Below, one piece after another: positions 24,964 to 33,718 of a stretch of DNA of 44,793 bases. The translations under genes were made by a program, and so were the position numbers. The notes below the pieces were generated by a model, which was not told the origin of the DNA, made no database searches, and saw nothing but the letters and a program-made list of their open reading frames with translations. Numbering within the stretch: position 1 is the stretch's first letter; every line of letters starts with the position of its first letter. The stretch is from Ruminococcaceae bacterium UBA5295 (lineage in GTDB: Bacteria; Bacillota; Clostridia; Oscillospirales; Acutalibacteraceae): assembly GCA_002411365.1 (NCBI GenBank), contig DHSD01000003.1:9538-54330 (forward strand), read 5' to 3'.

Positions 24964-27348
24964 ATGAATCTTTCTATAAAATGGCTTAAAGAGTTCGTGC
25001 CGCTTGACGACATGCCTGTCCGCAGCTTTACGGAAGCCATGACCATGAGCGGCTCAAAAGTCGAAAGCTGGAGAAAAGAAGGCAGCGAAATTTCAAACGT
25101 CGTTGTCGGCAAAGTACTTTCACTTGAGCACCACCCGAACGCAGACCATCTTTGGGTGACAAAAACGGATGTCGGTTCCGGTGAGCCGCTGCAGATAATT
25201 ACAGGGGCACAGAACCTCAAAGCCGGGGATATCGTTCCTGTGGCACTTCATAACTCCACACTGCCGGGCGGCAAAAAAATTAAAAAAGGCAAGCTGCGCG
25301 GCCTTGAAAGTAACGGCATGCTCTGTTCCCTCGGAGAGCTTGGCCTTACAAAGCACGATTTTCCATATGCTGTTGAAAACGGCATTTTTGTTCTGCAGGA
25401 AGAAAATGTCCATCTCGGGGAACCAATATGCGAAGCGCTCGGTTTTGACGATACGGTGATAGAATTTGAAATCACCAATAACCGGCCGGACTGCTTTTCA
25501 GTGATAGGCCTTGCAAGGGAAGCAGCTGCCACATTCAACAAACCTTTAAAGCTGCACACGCCTGTTGTAAAAGGCGGGCATGGCAGCACTTCTGACATGA
25601 CTTCTGCCAATGTTGAAGCACCTGACCTATGCTCTATGTACTCGGCACGCGTTGTAAAAAACGTCCGCATAAAACCGTCGCCGCGCTGGATGCGCGAGCG
25701 CCTGCGTGCAATGGGCGTGCGCCCAATAAACAACATTGTCGACATCACAAACTATGTTATGCTTGAATATGGCCAGCCAATGCATTCATTTGACTACAGG
25801 TGCCTTGATGGCCATAAAATACACGTCCGCCGTGCATCAGACGGAGAAATAATCAAAACACTTGACGGAAACGAACACAGCTTAAGCACAAAAGACCTTG
25901 TTATTGCCGACGAAAAGAAGCCTGTTGCGGTAGCCGGCGTTATGGGCGGAGCAAACAGCGAGATAACCGACGGCACATCTACGGTAGTGTTCGAGTCTGC
26001 CTGCTTCAACGGCCCTTCCATAAGGAAAACGGCACACAGGCTCGGCATGAGAACAGACGCATCGGCACTTTATGAAAAGGGCCTCGACCCCAACAACTGC
26101 CTCCCTGCGCTCGACCGTGCATGTGAACTTGTTGAAATGCTCGGTGCAGGAGATGTTACTGACGACGCCGCGGTAGTTAAAAATTATAAAGAGGGATGCC
26201 GCAAAATACCGCTCGAAACAGAATGGATAAACCATTTTCTCGACATCGACATGGGCACAGATGAAATGAAAGGGATACTCAAAAAACTTGGCTGCGGTTT
26301 TAGCGGGGATGACATAATAATTCCTACATTCCGGCCAGACCTTGTCCACAAAGCGGACATTGCCGAAGAAATCGCGCGCTATTACGGCTATGACAAGATT
26401 CCTGTAAAATCACTTACCGGCGGCGCACAGGGCAAATATACACGCAGGCAGAAATTCGACGGCAAAGTCGGCAAACTAATGCGTGCCCTCGGTGCAAGCG
26501 AAATTATGACATACTCTTTCATAAGCCCAAAATACTATGACAAGATCAAGATGCCATCAGATTCTCCGCTGCGGAAATCCGTCGTAATATCAAATCCTCT
26601 CGGTGAAGATACGTCAATAATGCGCACAGTCGCGTTGCCATCAATGATGGAAACGCTGGCACACAACTATAATAACAGGAACGGCTCCGCGTGCCTCTAC
26701 GAACTTGCAAAAGTTTACCTCCCGTCAGATGATGAAGGCAAGCTGCCTGAAGAAAAATTCAAGTTGATTTGCGGCATGTACGGCGAAGACTATGATTTCT
26801 TTTCCGCAAAGGGAATGGCGGAAGAGCTGCTGCAGTGCCTCGGTATAGACGGCTGGGAAATCAGCGCATATTCCGGCGGCGGCAGCTACCACCCCGGCCG
26901 CTGCGGAAAGTTTACGGACGGCACAGACGAACTTGGCATTATAGGCGAAATCCATCCGGCTGTAACGGCTAACTATGGCATAGACTGCCGCGTTTACAGT
27001 TTTGCTCTCGACATGGATACGCTTTTTAAACATGCGCAGCTTGAAAAAGCATATGCGCCGCTGCCAAAATTTCCGGCAGTTTCGCGCGACCTTGCGCTTG
27101 TGTGTGAAGACAAAACACCTGTTAGCGTGCTCGAGAAAGCCATACGCAGTGGCTCCGGAAAACTGCTTGAAAATGTTAAGCTGTTTGATGTCTACAAAGG
27201 TAAGCAGATAGAAAAGGGCAAAAAAAGCGTGGCATTCAGCGTAACGCTGCGCTCTGCCGACAGCACGCTTACAGATGAGCGCGTTTCAAAAACGATGGAT
27301 AAAATAATCGCAGAGCTTAAAAAAATTGGTGCTGCGCTACGGCTTTAA
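24964..27348 (+). CDS. pheT: Phenylalanyl-tRNA synthetase beta subunit
   Basis: Partner of PheS that supplies tRNA binding and editing. The N-terminal tRNA-binding EMAP/OB domain is visible (VVGKVLSLEHHPNADHLWVTKTDVG, about 43-67). The B3/B4 editing domain includes RPDCFSVIGLAREAAA and GVMGGANSEI. B5 and the catalytic-like core contain FRPDLVHKADIAEEIARYYGYD. The C-terminal ferredoxin-like anticodon-binding domain covers about 700-794 (FPAVSRDLALVCED). The 794 residues match the bacterial family. GGGGAG precedes the ATG, and no clear hairpin follows the stop. Confidence 0.97.
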   Translation: MNLSIKWLKEFVPLDDMPVRSFTEAMTMSGSKVESWRKEGSEISNVVVGKVLSLEHHPNADHLWVTKTDVGSGEPLQIITGAQNLKAGDIVPVALHNSTLPGGKKIKKGKLRGLESNGMLCSLGELGLTKHDFPYAVENGIFVLQEENVHLGEPICEALGFDDTVIEFEITNNRPDCFSVIGLAREAAATFNKPLKLHTPVVKGGHGSTSDMTSANVEAPDLCSMYSARVVKNVRIKPSPRWMRERLRAMGVRPINNIVDITNYVMLEYGQPMHSFDYRCLDGHKIHVRRASDGEIIKTLDGNEHSLSTKDLVIADEKKPVAVAGVMGGANSEITDGTSTVVFESACFNGPSIRKTAHRLGMRTDASALYEKGLDPNNCLPALDRACELVEMLGAGDVTDDAAVVKNYKEGCRKIPLETEWINHFLDIDMGTDEMKGILKKLGCGFSGDDIIIPTFRPDLVHKADIAEEIARYYGYDKIPVKSLTGGAQGKYTRRQKFDGKVGKLMRALGASEIMTYSFISPKYYDKIKMPSDSPLRKSVVISNPLGEDTSIMRTVALPSMMETLAHNYNNRNGSACLYELAKVYLPSDDEGKLPEEKFKLICGMYGEDYDFFSAKGMAEELLQCLGIDGWEISAYSGGGSYHPGRCGKFTDGTDELGIIGEIHPAVTANYGIDCRVYSFALDMDTLFKHAQLEKAYAPLPKFPAVSRDLALVCEDKTPVSVLEKAIRSGSGKLLENVKLFDVYKGKQIEKGKKSVAFSVTLRSADSTLTDERVSKTMDKIIAELKKIGAALRL

Positions 27349-27369
27349 CCTAAATTCCCTTTTTTTCAC

Positions 27370-27398
27370 TTGCATTTCAGAAAAGCTTGTTGTATGAT
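27370..27398 (+). promoter_or_regulatory. sigma-A promoter for ireB
   Basis: TTGCAT (27370-27375), 17 bp, TATGAT (27393-27398), just 22 bp before ATG 27421. It would give ireB expression independent of the pheST T-box. Confidence 0.55.
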
Positions 27399-27420
27399 AA
27401 AAACTGCGGGAGGTGTTTCC

Positions 27421-27666
27421 ATGCTTGATAAGACGATGACATTTTCGCTCAGTGGTAACCGTGAAGAAGATATCAAAAAAATTCTCACCACTGTTTATGA
27501 TGCTTTAAAAGAAAAGGGATATAATCCGATAAACCAGATCGTCGGATACATTCTCTCGGAAGACCCAACGTATATTACAACGCATAACAATGCCCGCAGT
27601 CTTATCCGGAAAATCGACCGTGACGAATTGCTGCAGGTTTTGTTGAAATCATATCTGGGAGAATGA
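27421..27666 (+). CDS. ireB: IreB family regulatory phosphoprotein (UPF0297/YrzL)
   Basis: 81 residues matching IreB/YrzL: MTFSLSGNREEDIKKILTTVYDALKEKGYNP, then NQIVGYILSEDPTYITTHNNARSLIRKIDRDE and LLQVLLKSYL. In Enterococcus, IreB is a substrate of the PASTA kinase IreK and affects cephalosporin tolerance. The threonines near the N-terminus correspond to those phosphorylated there. A longer in-frame start at 27370 exists, but ATG 27421 after GGGAGG gives the family N-terminus. RuvX, the usual next gene, is not here. Confidence 0.92.
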   Translation: MLDKTMTFSLSGNREEDIKKILTTVYDALKEKGYNPINQIVGYILSEDPTYITTHNNARSLIRKIDRDELLQVLLKSYLGE

Positions 27667-27705
27667 CGGCTTTTTACAGAACTCCCGTTTGCTGGAGGAA
27701 TGCTT

Positions 27706-28008
27706 ATGAAAAAAGAAACAGAAAAAGCGCCGCAGTTCCCAATGTATAAAGGGAAACCTTTAGTTCGATGCGGAAATGTGCTTTACTATGGAAGCATGAC
27801 TGACCCATATGTTATCCGTCTCGAAATAAAGGAAAAGAAAAAAATAAAAGGCCTGGAAGTTGCCGATAAAGTATCTATTCAACTTATGAGGACTGACCAG
27901 ACTATACGCAACCGCAAGCAGATAATAAAGGCAAGCGAAAAAGATGGCCTTTACCGCGCTATTGATCTTGCCGATGTGTGGCTCGGAAGGGCACTTACGG
28001 AAACCTGA
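27706..28008 (+). CDS. Conserved-looking small protein of unknown function (100 aa)
   Basis: A 100-residue soluble, basic protein. It has PMYKGKPLVRCGNVLYYGSMTDPYVIRLEI, a lysine cluster (KEKKKIKGLEVADKVSIQLM) and a C-terminal helix with DLADVWLGRAL. The pattern suggests a small beta-barrel followed by a helix, but I do not recognise the family. ATG 27706 lies seven bases after GGAGG (27694-27698); ATG 27700 is too close. It follows ireB by 39 bp and ends before a strong terminator, so it shares the ireB transcript, where ruvX is expected in other Firmicutes. Confidence 0.7.
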   Translation: MKKETEKAPQFPMYKGKPLVRCGNVLYYGSMTDPYVIRLEIKEKKKIKGLEVADKVSIQLMRTDQTIRNRKQIIKASEKDGLYRAIDLADVWLGRALTET

Positions 28009-28024
28009 AAAGCGATTTACTTCT

Positions 28025-28066
28025 AAGAAGTCCGGGATATTGCAAATGTAATATCCCGGACTTCTT
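28025..28066. terminator. Bidirectional terminator between the ireB unit and the pur operon
   Basis: A perfect 17-bp stem pairs AAGAAGTCCGGGATATT (28025-28041) with its complement at 28050-28066 over an 8-nt loop. It lies between the small unknown gene and the converging purD. Confidence 0.85.
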
Positions 28067-28114
28067 TACGTTTTGATGAGCTGGTTAAAGCCGGTCCTGC
28101 CGGGCATCACTGCC

Positions 28115-29374
28115 TTACCGGCCTATGTCATGGCGGTAAAAAGCGCCGTCAAAGTGTATCTTTCCAACACCTTCATACGCTTTCTTAAGCGCTTCATTGA
28201 GGCTGCCGCCAACCGCTGTAACACCGAGGACGCGGCCTCCATCTGTATAGAATTTTCCGTTTTTAAGCACTGTCCCCGCATGATAGACTGTTACACCTGG
28301 CAGCTGGCCATTTTCGTCAAGGCCGGTTATCTCCATTCCCTTTTTATATTTCAAAGGGTAGCCGCCGGAAGCCATAACTACACATGCGCATGCCCCTTTG
28401 CTCCACTCTATCGGCTGCTGTTCAAGTTTTTCGTCTATAACCGCCTCAATGATATCCACAAAGTCTGTTTTAAGCAGCGGCAGGACTACCTGCGTTTCCG
28501 GGTCGCCGAAGCGCGAATTATATTCGATCACCTTCGGACCGTCAGGCGTAATCATCAGCCCAAAATACAGGCAGCCTTTAAATTTCCGGTCTTCAACATT
28601 CATGGCTTTTACCGTCGGGGCGAAAATGGTTTTCATGCATGTTTCCGCAATCTCAGGCGTATAGTACGGGTTCGGGCTTATAGTTCCCATTCCGCCTGTG
28701 TTAAGGCCTTTGCCGCCGTCAAAAGCACGCTTATGGTCTTTGGCTGATACCATCGGCTTTACACATTTTCCGTCGGTAAAAGCAAGGACTGAAACCTCCG
28801 GCCCGGTCAGAAAATCTTCCACAACAACGCGGTTGCCAGAGTCGCCGAATTTTTTATCTTCCATGATAGTTTTTACAGCAGCTTCCGCCTCGTTATAATT
28901 TTCAGCAATCATGACGCCTTTGCCGAGCGCAAGGCCGTCCGCCTTAATAACGGCAGGATACTTTCCCCTTGAACATATATAGCCGAGCACTTCCTGCGGG
29001 TTGTCAAAGGCTTCATAGCCGGCCGTAGGAATATTATATTTCTTCATTAGATTTTTAGAGAACACTTTGCTGCTTTCGATCTCGGCTGCTTTTGCCTTCG
29101 GGCCGAAAGCGCGTATCCCTGATTTTTTGAGCTCGTCCACCATGCCGGTCGCAAGTGGGTTATCCGGCGCGACAAAGACAAGGTCTATCTGCTCCTCTTT
29201 AGCAAACTTCACAACGCCAGCCGCATCGTTAACATCAATCGGCACACATTCCGCATCACGCGATATGCCTCCGTTGCCCGGCGCGCAATAAAGTTCTGTT
29301 GCCCTCGGGCTTTCTTTCAGCTTGCGCACAATGGCATGCTCGCGGCCGCCGCCGCCGATAACAAGGATTTTCAT
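28115..29374 (-). CDS. purD: Phosphoribosylamine-glycine ligase (GAR synthetase)
   Basis: ATP-grasp enzyme that joins phosphoribosylamine and glycine in the second step of purine synthesis. MKILVIGGGGREHAI and LYCAPGNGGI open the N-domain. PAVIKADGLALGKGV forms the ATP-grasp loop, NTGGMGTISPNPY lies in the active site and YFGLMITPDGPKVIEYNSRFGDPETQ holds the metal ligands. The 419 residues are typical. AAAGGAGG precedes the ATG. It is the last gene of the purE-M-N-O-V-D operon, 24 bp after purV. Confidence 0.97.
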   Translation of the reverse strand: MKILVIGGGGREHAIVRKLKESPRATELYCAPGNGGISRDAECVPIDVNDAAGVVKFAKEEQIDLVFVAPDNPLATGMVDELKKSGIRAFGPKAKAAEIESSKVFSKNLMKKYNIPTAGYEAFDNPQEVLGYICSRGKYPAVIKADGLALGKGVMIAENYNEAEAAVKTIMEDKKFGDSGNRVVVEDFLTGPEVSVLAFTDGKCVKPMVSAKDHKRAFDGGKGLNTGGMGTISPNPYYTPEIAETCMKTIFAPTVKAMNVEDRKFKGCLYFGLMITPDGPKVIEYNSRFGDPETQVVLPLLKTDFVDIIEAVIDEKLEQQPIEWSKGACACVVMASGGYPLKYKKGMEITGLDENGQLPGVTVYHAGTVLKNGKFYTDGGRVLGVTAVGGSLNEALKKAYEGVGKIHFDGAFYRHDIGR

Positions 29375-29398
29375 TTCCGCAGATCCTCCTTTTAAGAG

Positions 29399-30577
29399 TC
29401 AGTGATGAAACAGGCGCAGGCCTGTGAATGCCATTGCAATGCCGTATTTGTCGCATGTTTTTATAACGTTGTCGTCACGGATTGAACCACCCGGCTGGGC
29501 TATGTACTGCACGCCCGAACGGTGCGCACGCTCGATGTTGTCGCCAAACGGGAAAAACGCATCTGAACCAAGCGCAATGCCGCTCTGGCCCGCAATCCAT
29601 CCTTTTTTCTCATCACGGGTAAGCGGTTCCGGCTTCCTTGTAAAGAGCTGCTCCCATATGCCGTCGGCAAGCATGTCTTTATAATCGTCGGAAATATATA
29701 CGTCGATTGCATTGTCACGGTCAGGGCGGTGCAGGCCGTCTTTAAACGGCAGACCGAGCACTTTCGGGTGCTGGCGCAGCAGCCACCTGTCCGCTTTATC
29801 ACCGGCAAGGCGTGTGCAGTGTATGCGTGACTGCTGCCCTGCCCCTACGCCTATGGTTTTGCCGTTCTTCACATAGCAGATAGAGTTAGACTGTGTGTAC
29901 TTAAGCACTATAAGCGAAATCAACAGGTCGCGCTTTGCCCCTTCTGGGATATTTCTGCTTTTTGTCACGACATTGTGGAGCAGCTCCTCATTTATAAACG
30001 AGTCGTTACGCCTCTGCTCGAATGTAATGCCAAATACATCTTTATCTTCAACCGTCTGCGGTACATAATCCGGATCTATTTTAATCACCGTATAAGTGCC
30101 GCGGCGCTTTTTCTTCAGAATCTCAAGTGCTTCGTCAGTGTAGTCCGGAGCAATAATTCCGTCTGATACCTCACGCTTTAGAAGCATGGCTGTCTCTTTG
30201 TCGCATACATCGGAAAGCGCCGCAAAGTCACCGTATGACGACATTCTGTCGGCACCGCGCGCCATTGCATAAGCTGCAGCTATTGGCGAAAGCTCCATAT
30301 CATCTACAAAGCAGGCTTTTTTCTCCGTATCTGAAGGCTCAATGCCAACAGCGGCGCCCGCCGGGCTCACATGCTTGAACGAAGCTGCAGCCGGCAGGCC
30401 TGTAGCCTGTTTCAACTCTTTTACAAGCTGCCAGCTGTTAAGCGCATCAAGGAAGTTGATATACCCCGGGCGGCCGTTAAGGACGCTAAGCGGAAGCTCC
30501 CCGCCGGCTTTCATAAAAATGCGCGCCGGTTTCTGGTTCGGGTTGCATCCATATTTCAGCATGATTTCTTTCGCCAT
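29399..30577 (-). CDS. Stand-alone AICAR formyltransferase (PurV; PurH C-domain only)
   Basis: Transfers a formyl group from 10-formyl-THF to AICAR, giving FAICAR. The 392 residues cover only the transformylase half of PurH. AASFKHVSPAGAA is the KHxNPCG-type active-site segment. SYGDFAALSDVCD, VLKYTQSNSICYVKNGKTIGVGAGQQSRIHCTRLA-type motifs and a C-terminal SDAFFPFGDNIERAHRSGVQYIAQPGGSIRDD follow. No MGS-like IMP cyclohydrolase domain precedes it. That second activity is supplied by the separate PurO-type gene directly upstream (64 bp). CAGGAGG precedes the ATG. Confidence 0.92.
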   Translation of the reverse strand: MAKEIMLKYGCNPNQKPARIFMKAGGELPLSVLNGRPGYINFLDALNSWQLVKELKQATGLPAAASFKHVSPAGAAVGIEPSDTEKKACFVDDMELSPIAAAYAMARGADRMSSYGDFAALSDVCDKETAMLLKREVSDGIIAPDYTDEALEILKKKRRGTYTVIKIDPDYVPQTVEDKDVFGITFEQRRNDSFINEELLHNVVTKSRNIPEGAKRDLLISLIVLKYTQSNSICYVKNGKTIGVGAGQQSRIHCTRLAGDKADRWLLRQHPKVLGLPFKDGLHRPDRDNAIDVYISDDYKDMLADGIWEQLFTRKPEPLTRDEKKGWIAGQSGIALGSDAFFPFGDNIERAHRSGVQYIAQPGGSIRDDNVIKTCDKYGIAMAFTGLRLFHH

Positions 30578-30641
30578 TGTAAAATTCCTCCTGTTGTCAT
30601 TTTTTGCCGGAATATCCGGTTACTTATATTTGGCTTTGGTT

Positions 30642-31352
30642 TCAGGCATTTTTATTTACAATACGGCTTTCTGCCCGCCCTGTTTTTAAATCAATAAAAC
30701 GCACAAACAGCGAAACCTTATTGTTTTCGTTGAGGCTTTTCCACATTGCCGCCGTAAACTCGTCAATGCCACCCTTCAGCAAAACGGTTGAGGGTTCGCC
30801 TGTAAATGACGGCAGCGGATTCCCATCGCCGGAATAAGTATGTATAAGGTGCCCTTCCCCCGCCGCAGGCTTGCTGTACTCATAAAAGAACCGCTGGACC
30901 GATTTTCCTTCGGCATCGCCGCTCTTTATTATTGACAGGCGGTACTTAAAGTCTTTCCCCATCTCGGCGAGGCCTGAAACGCGCGGAGTAAAATTCGGCC
31001 TGTCCGGTTCAAATGTCCTTGTGCACAGGGCGTCATCAAATGAACCGCCGCCAAGCAGCGATTTATATATTGTGTCTGTCTGGTCACCATTAGTAACTAT
31101 AGTATACTGGTTCCATACGCGCACGGGAGGATAAATAATCAGCGATGGATCCGACATCTTCGACGGGTCAAATGCCTGTGTGCGGATGCCGTCCCCGTCT
31201 TTTACAAAAATGCGGTTCCTGCTGTTCTCGCTGCGCCCCATTATAAAATAGGCCACCACCGCATTTGCGCCGTCAGCGCTTCTGCCGATCATAATGCCGC
31301 GGCCCGGATAAACATTGGTACCAAGTGCCTGCTCCACTGTCATTATTTTCAT
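30642..31352 (-). CDS. purO: PurO-type IMP cyclohydrolase
   Basis: Predicted to close the ring of FAICAR to give IMP, the last step of purine synthesis. The 236 residues match the PurO/IMP_cyclohyd family first described in archaea. Visible segments are LGTNVYPGRGIMIGRSADG, VAYFIMGRSENSRNRIF, IIYPPVRVWNQYTIVTNGDQTDTIY, EPDRPNFTPRVSG and FTAAMWKSLNENNKVSLFVRFID. It has no sequence resemblance to the PurH N-domain. Its ATG overlaps the purN stop (ATGA, 4 bp), and purV follows, so the two halves of the PurH reaction are encoded side by side. Confidence 0.9.
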   Translation of the reverse strand: MKIMTVEQALGTNVYPGRGIMIGRSADGANAVVAYFIMGRSENSRNRIFVKDGDGIRTQAFDPSKMSDPSLIIYPPVRVWNQYTIVTNGDQTDTIYKSLLGGGSFDDALCTRTFEPDRPNFTPRVSGLAEMGKDFKYRLSIIKSGDAEGKSVQRFFYEYSKPAAGEGHLIHTYSGDGNPLPSFTGEPSTVLLKGGIDEFTAAMWKSLNENNKVSLFVRFIDLKTGRAESRIVNKNA

Positions 31353-31984
31353 TGTTTTGCCTCCTTTATTGCTACTCTTCCATCTTTAACTTCAAGCCTG
31401 CCTTCACAGAACAACGCTACAGCTTTCGGCAGTATCTTCCACTCCGCCTGTTCCATTACGCGCTTTTGCAGCACCTGCGGGGTATCACCCGGCATGACCT
31501 CAACGGCTTTCTGCAGGATTATTGGGCCACCGTCACAGATTTCATTTACAAAATGGACCGTTGCTCCCGTGACTTTCACACCGCGCTTCAGCGCCGCCTC
31601 ATGCACATGAAGGCCAAAATACCCTTCGCCGCAGAAAGACGGAATCAGTGAAGGATGAATATTCATTATTTTATTTTTATAGTGCGAAACAACATTTTTG
31701 CTTATAATGGTCATAAATCCTGCAAGGACTACGAGGTCTATATTGTATTGCCCCAGCAGGGCAAGGAGTGCACTGTCGTAGTCTTGCTGGGATGCAAAAC
31801 TGCGGCGCAACAGGATTTTCGTGGAAATATTCTCTTTTTTGGCACGCTGCAGCGCATAGGCTTTGCTGTTGCTTGAAATGACAAGTGCAATGCGGCCGCC
31901 GGGGATTTCGCCGCCTTTTTCAGCGTCAATCAAAGCCTGAAGGTTTGTCCCGCCGCCCGAAACAAGCACAGCAATGTTCAGCAT
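31349..31984 (-). CDS. purN: Phosphoribosylglycinamide formyltransferase (GAR transformylase)
   Basis: Formylates GAR with 10-formyl-THF. The 211-residue formyltransferase fold shows VLVSGGGTNLQALIDA near the N-terminus, VLAGFMTIISK, NIHPSLIPSF with the catalytic His, and GVKVTGATVHFVNEICDGGPIILQKAV. All are standard PurN motifs. The start overlaps the purM stop by 7 bp and the end overlaps purO by 4 bp, so translation is tightly coupled. Confidence 0.96.
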   Translation of the reverse strand: MLNIAVLVSGGGTNLQALIDAEKGGEIPGGRIALVISSNSKAYALQRAKKENISTKILLRRSFASQQDYDSALLALLGQYNIDLVVLAGFMTIISKNVVSHYKNKIMNIHPSLIPSFCGEGYFGLHVHEAALKRGVKVTGATVHFVNEICDGGPIILQKAVEVMPGDTPQVLQKRVMEQAEWKILPKAVALFCEGRLEVKDGRVAIKEAKQ

Positions 31985-33012
31985 AGCACGACTTCCCTTT
32001 CCCCCACCGTAATTTCACCTATAACTCCGGCAGGCTGCCCACATCTTTTCAGTTCATCAACCGCAGCGCCGGCATCCTCTTTTCCAACAATCAGGCACAT
32101 GCCGATACCCATGTTGAACGTATTGTACATGTCGTGCTCCGAGATATCTCCCTGTTCCTGCAGGATTTTGAAAATAGGCATCTGTGGCAGCGCTTTTTTC
32201 TCTATCTTCGCCGCAACACCATCTTTCAGCATGCGCGGTATGTTTTCGTAAAACCCTCCGCCGGTAATATGCGCGGCTGCCTTGACATTGACTTTCTGCA
32301 TAAGTGACAGGACCGGCTTTACATATATCTTTGTCGGCGTAAGCAGCTCTTCACCGAGTGTATGCCCAAGCTCTGCCACCCTCGTGTTTATATTCTTTTC
32401 GCTTATATTTAATACTTTTCGCACAAGTGAAAAGCCGTTCGAATGAAGGCCGGAAGAATTGAGGCCAATAATGGCGTCACCAGGTTTTACCGCAGAACCG
32501 TCAAGTATTTTACAGCGGTCAACAATCCCTACCGAAAACCCTGCAAGGTCATACTCATTTTCCGGATAAAATCCCGGCATTTCGGCGGTTTCGCCGCCTA
32601 TAAGTGCGCAGCCTGCCTGCACGCAGCCTTCGGACACACCATTAACAATCGCCGCCACTGTTTCCGGACGGTTTTTGCCGAGAGCAATGTAGTCAAGAAA
32701 AAGCAAAGGTTTTGCGCCGCAGCAAACTATGTCATTTACGCACATAGCCACACAGTCAATCCCTACTGTATCGTGCCTGCCCATTAAAAAGGCAATTTTC
32801 AGCTTAGTGCCGACGCCGTCCGTACCACTTACAAGCACAGGCGCCTTCATGCCCGCAGTATCTGGCTGGAACAACCCACCGAACCCGCCAATGCCTGAAA
32901 TAACTCCGGGGGTACGCGTGCGCTCAACATGCTTTTTCATTAGCTCAACCGCGCGGTAACCCGCCGTGACATCTACTCCGGCAGCCTTATAGCTTTCACT
33001 GAAACTTTTCAT
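31978..33012 (-). CDS. purM: Phosphoribosylformylglycinamidine cyclo-ligase (AIR synthetase)
   Basis: Closes the imidazole ring of FGAM using ATP. The 344 residues show YKAAGVDVTAGYRAVELMK, GIGGFGGLF, VSGTDGVGTKLKIA, GIDCVAMCVNDIVCCGAKPLLFLDYIA, ALIGGETAEMPGFY and AAHITGGGFYENIPRML, the ordered motifs of PurM. An SD of GAGG type precedes the ATG. It starts 18 bp after purE. PurL, PurQ, PurF and PurC are not in the window. Confidence 0.97.
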   Translation of the reverse strand: MKSFSESYKAAGVDVTAGYRAVELMKKHVERTRTPGVISGIGGFGGLFQPDTAGMKAPVLVSGTDGVGTKLKIAFLMGRHDTVGIDCVAMCVNDIVCCGAKPLLFLDYIALGKNRPETVAAIVNGVSEGCVQAGCALIGGETAEMPGFYPENEYDLAGFSVGIVDRCKILDGSAVKPGDAIIGLNSSGLHSNGFSLVRKVLNISEKNINTRVAELGHTLGEELLTPTKIYVKPVLSLMQKVNVKAAAHITGGGFYENIPRMLKDGVAAKIEKKALPQMPIFKILQEQGDISEHDMYNTFNMGIGMCLIVGKEDAGAAVDELKRCGQPAGVIGEITVGEREVVLC

Positions 33013-33030
33013 ATGTTCTGCCTCCGCATT

Positions 33031-33537
33031 TTAAAGTTCTTCCGCCTTTTCACGCACTGCCCTGTCTTTTGCTTCGGTTTTATCCGCCATTTGTTTTTTC
33101 ATATCTTTCAGTTTTTCAGAAATGGCGCTGTCGCTTAAAGCGAGAATCTCTGCCGCAAGGATTGCCGCATTTTTGGCACCGTTAACCGCTACTGTCGCAA
33201 CGGGGATACCGCTTGGCATCTGGACTGTTGCAAGCAATGCGTCAAGGCCGCCAAACGCAGCCGATTTCATTGGAATGCCAATTACCGGAAGTGTTGTTTT
33301 GGCAGCAAGCACACCCGCAAGATGTGCTGCCATTCCCGCTGCGGCGATGATGACGCCAAAACCGTTTTTCTCCGCATTCGCTGCAAATTCGGATGCTGCT
33401 TCCGGTGTTCGGTGTGCTGAGATAACGTGCGTTTCGCACGGTATACCCAACAGCTTGAGTTCTTTAACTGCATTGGACACAACTGGGAAATCGCTGTCGC
33501 TTCCCATAATCACTGCTACTTTTTTCTTTCCTGTCAT
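33031..33537 (-). CDS. purE: N5-carboxyaminoimidazole ribonucleotide mutase
   Basis: Moves the carboxyl group of N5-CAIR to give CAIR. The class I PurE motif MGSDSDFPV, ETHVISAHRTPE, IIAAAGMAAHLAGVLAAKTTLPVIGIP and GGLDALLATVQMPSGIPVATVAVNGAKNAAILAA are all present. ATG 33537 follows GGGAG by seven bases and gives a normal 168-residue protein. An in-frame start at 33585 would add 16 unmatched residues. The C-terminal 20 residues are rich in Lys, Glu and Asp. It is the first gene of the pur operon, after a leader carrying an 11-bp dyad. Confidence 0.96.
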   Translation of the reverse strand: MTGKKKVAVIMGSDSDFPVVSNAVKELKLLGIPCETHVISAHRTPEAASEFAANAEKNGFGVIIAAAGMAAHLAGVLAAKTTLPVIGIPMKSAAFGGLDALLATVQMPSGIPVATVAVNGAKNAAILAAEILALSDSAISEKLKDMKKQMADKTEAKDRAVREKAEEL

Positions 33538-33628
33538 AATAGCACTCCCATTCCGATTTTCTGCTGAAAAGTCCAACTTACTCACAATGCAAGTCCTTCT
33601 GAATCTTTTCCCTCAACCTTCTGCTTTG

Positions 33629-33654
33629 CTGAAAGGCCTGTGAAGGCCTTTCAG
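33629..33654. repeat. Perfect 11-bp inverted repeat in the pur operon leader
   Basis: CTGAAAGGCCT (33629-33639), loop GTGA, AGGCCTTTCAG (33644-33654). It lies about 90 bp upstream of purE. No U-tract follows on either strand, so it is not a simple terminator. It may be an operator or an RNA leader element. I do not find the purine riboswitch core or a Bacillus PurBox. Confidence 0.55.
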
Positions 33655-33674
33655 TTAAAAAGCAAGCAATATAT

Positions 33675-33708
33675 AAAAAATCCGCAGATGATTTCAACTA
33701 TCTGCGGA
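33675..33708 (-). terminator. Intrinsic terminator after the SPFH gene
   Basis: On the minus strand TCCGCAGAT (33708-33700) pairs with ATCTGCGGA (33689-33681) around a 10-nt loop. Six U residues follow (33680-33675). It isolates the pur operon from the SPFH unit. Confidence 0.85.
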
Positions 33709-33718
33709 AATTTTATCG

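Noticed and set aside
33538..33628. Purine riboswitch in the pur leader
   Set aside because: The conserved three-way junction sequences are missing; only an inverted repeat is seen.
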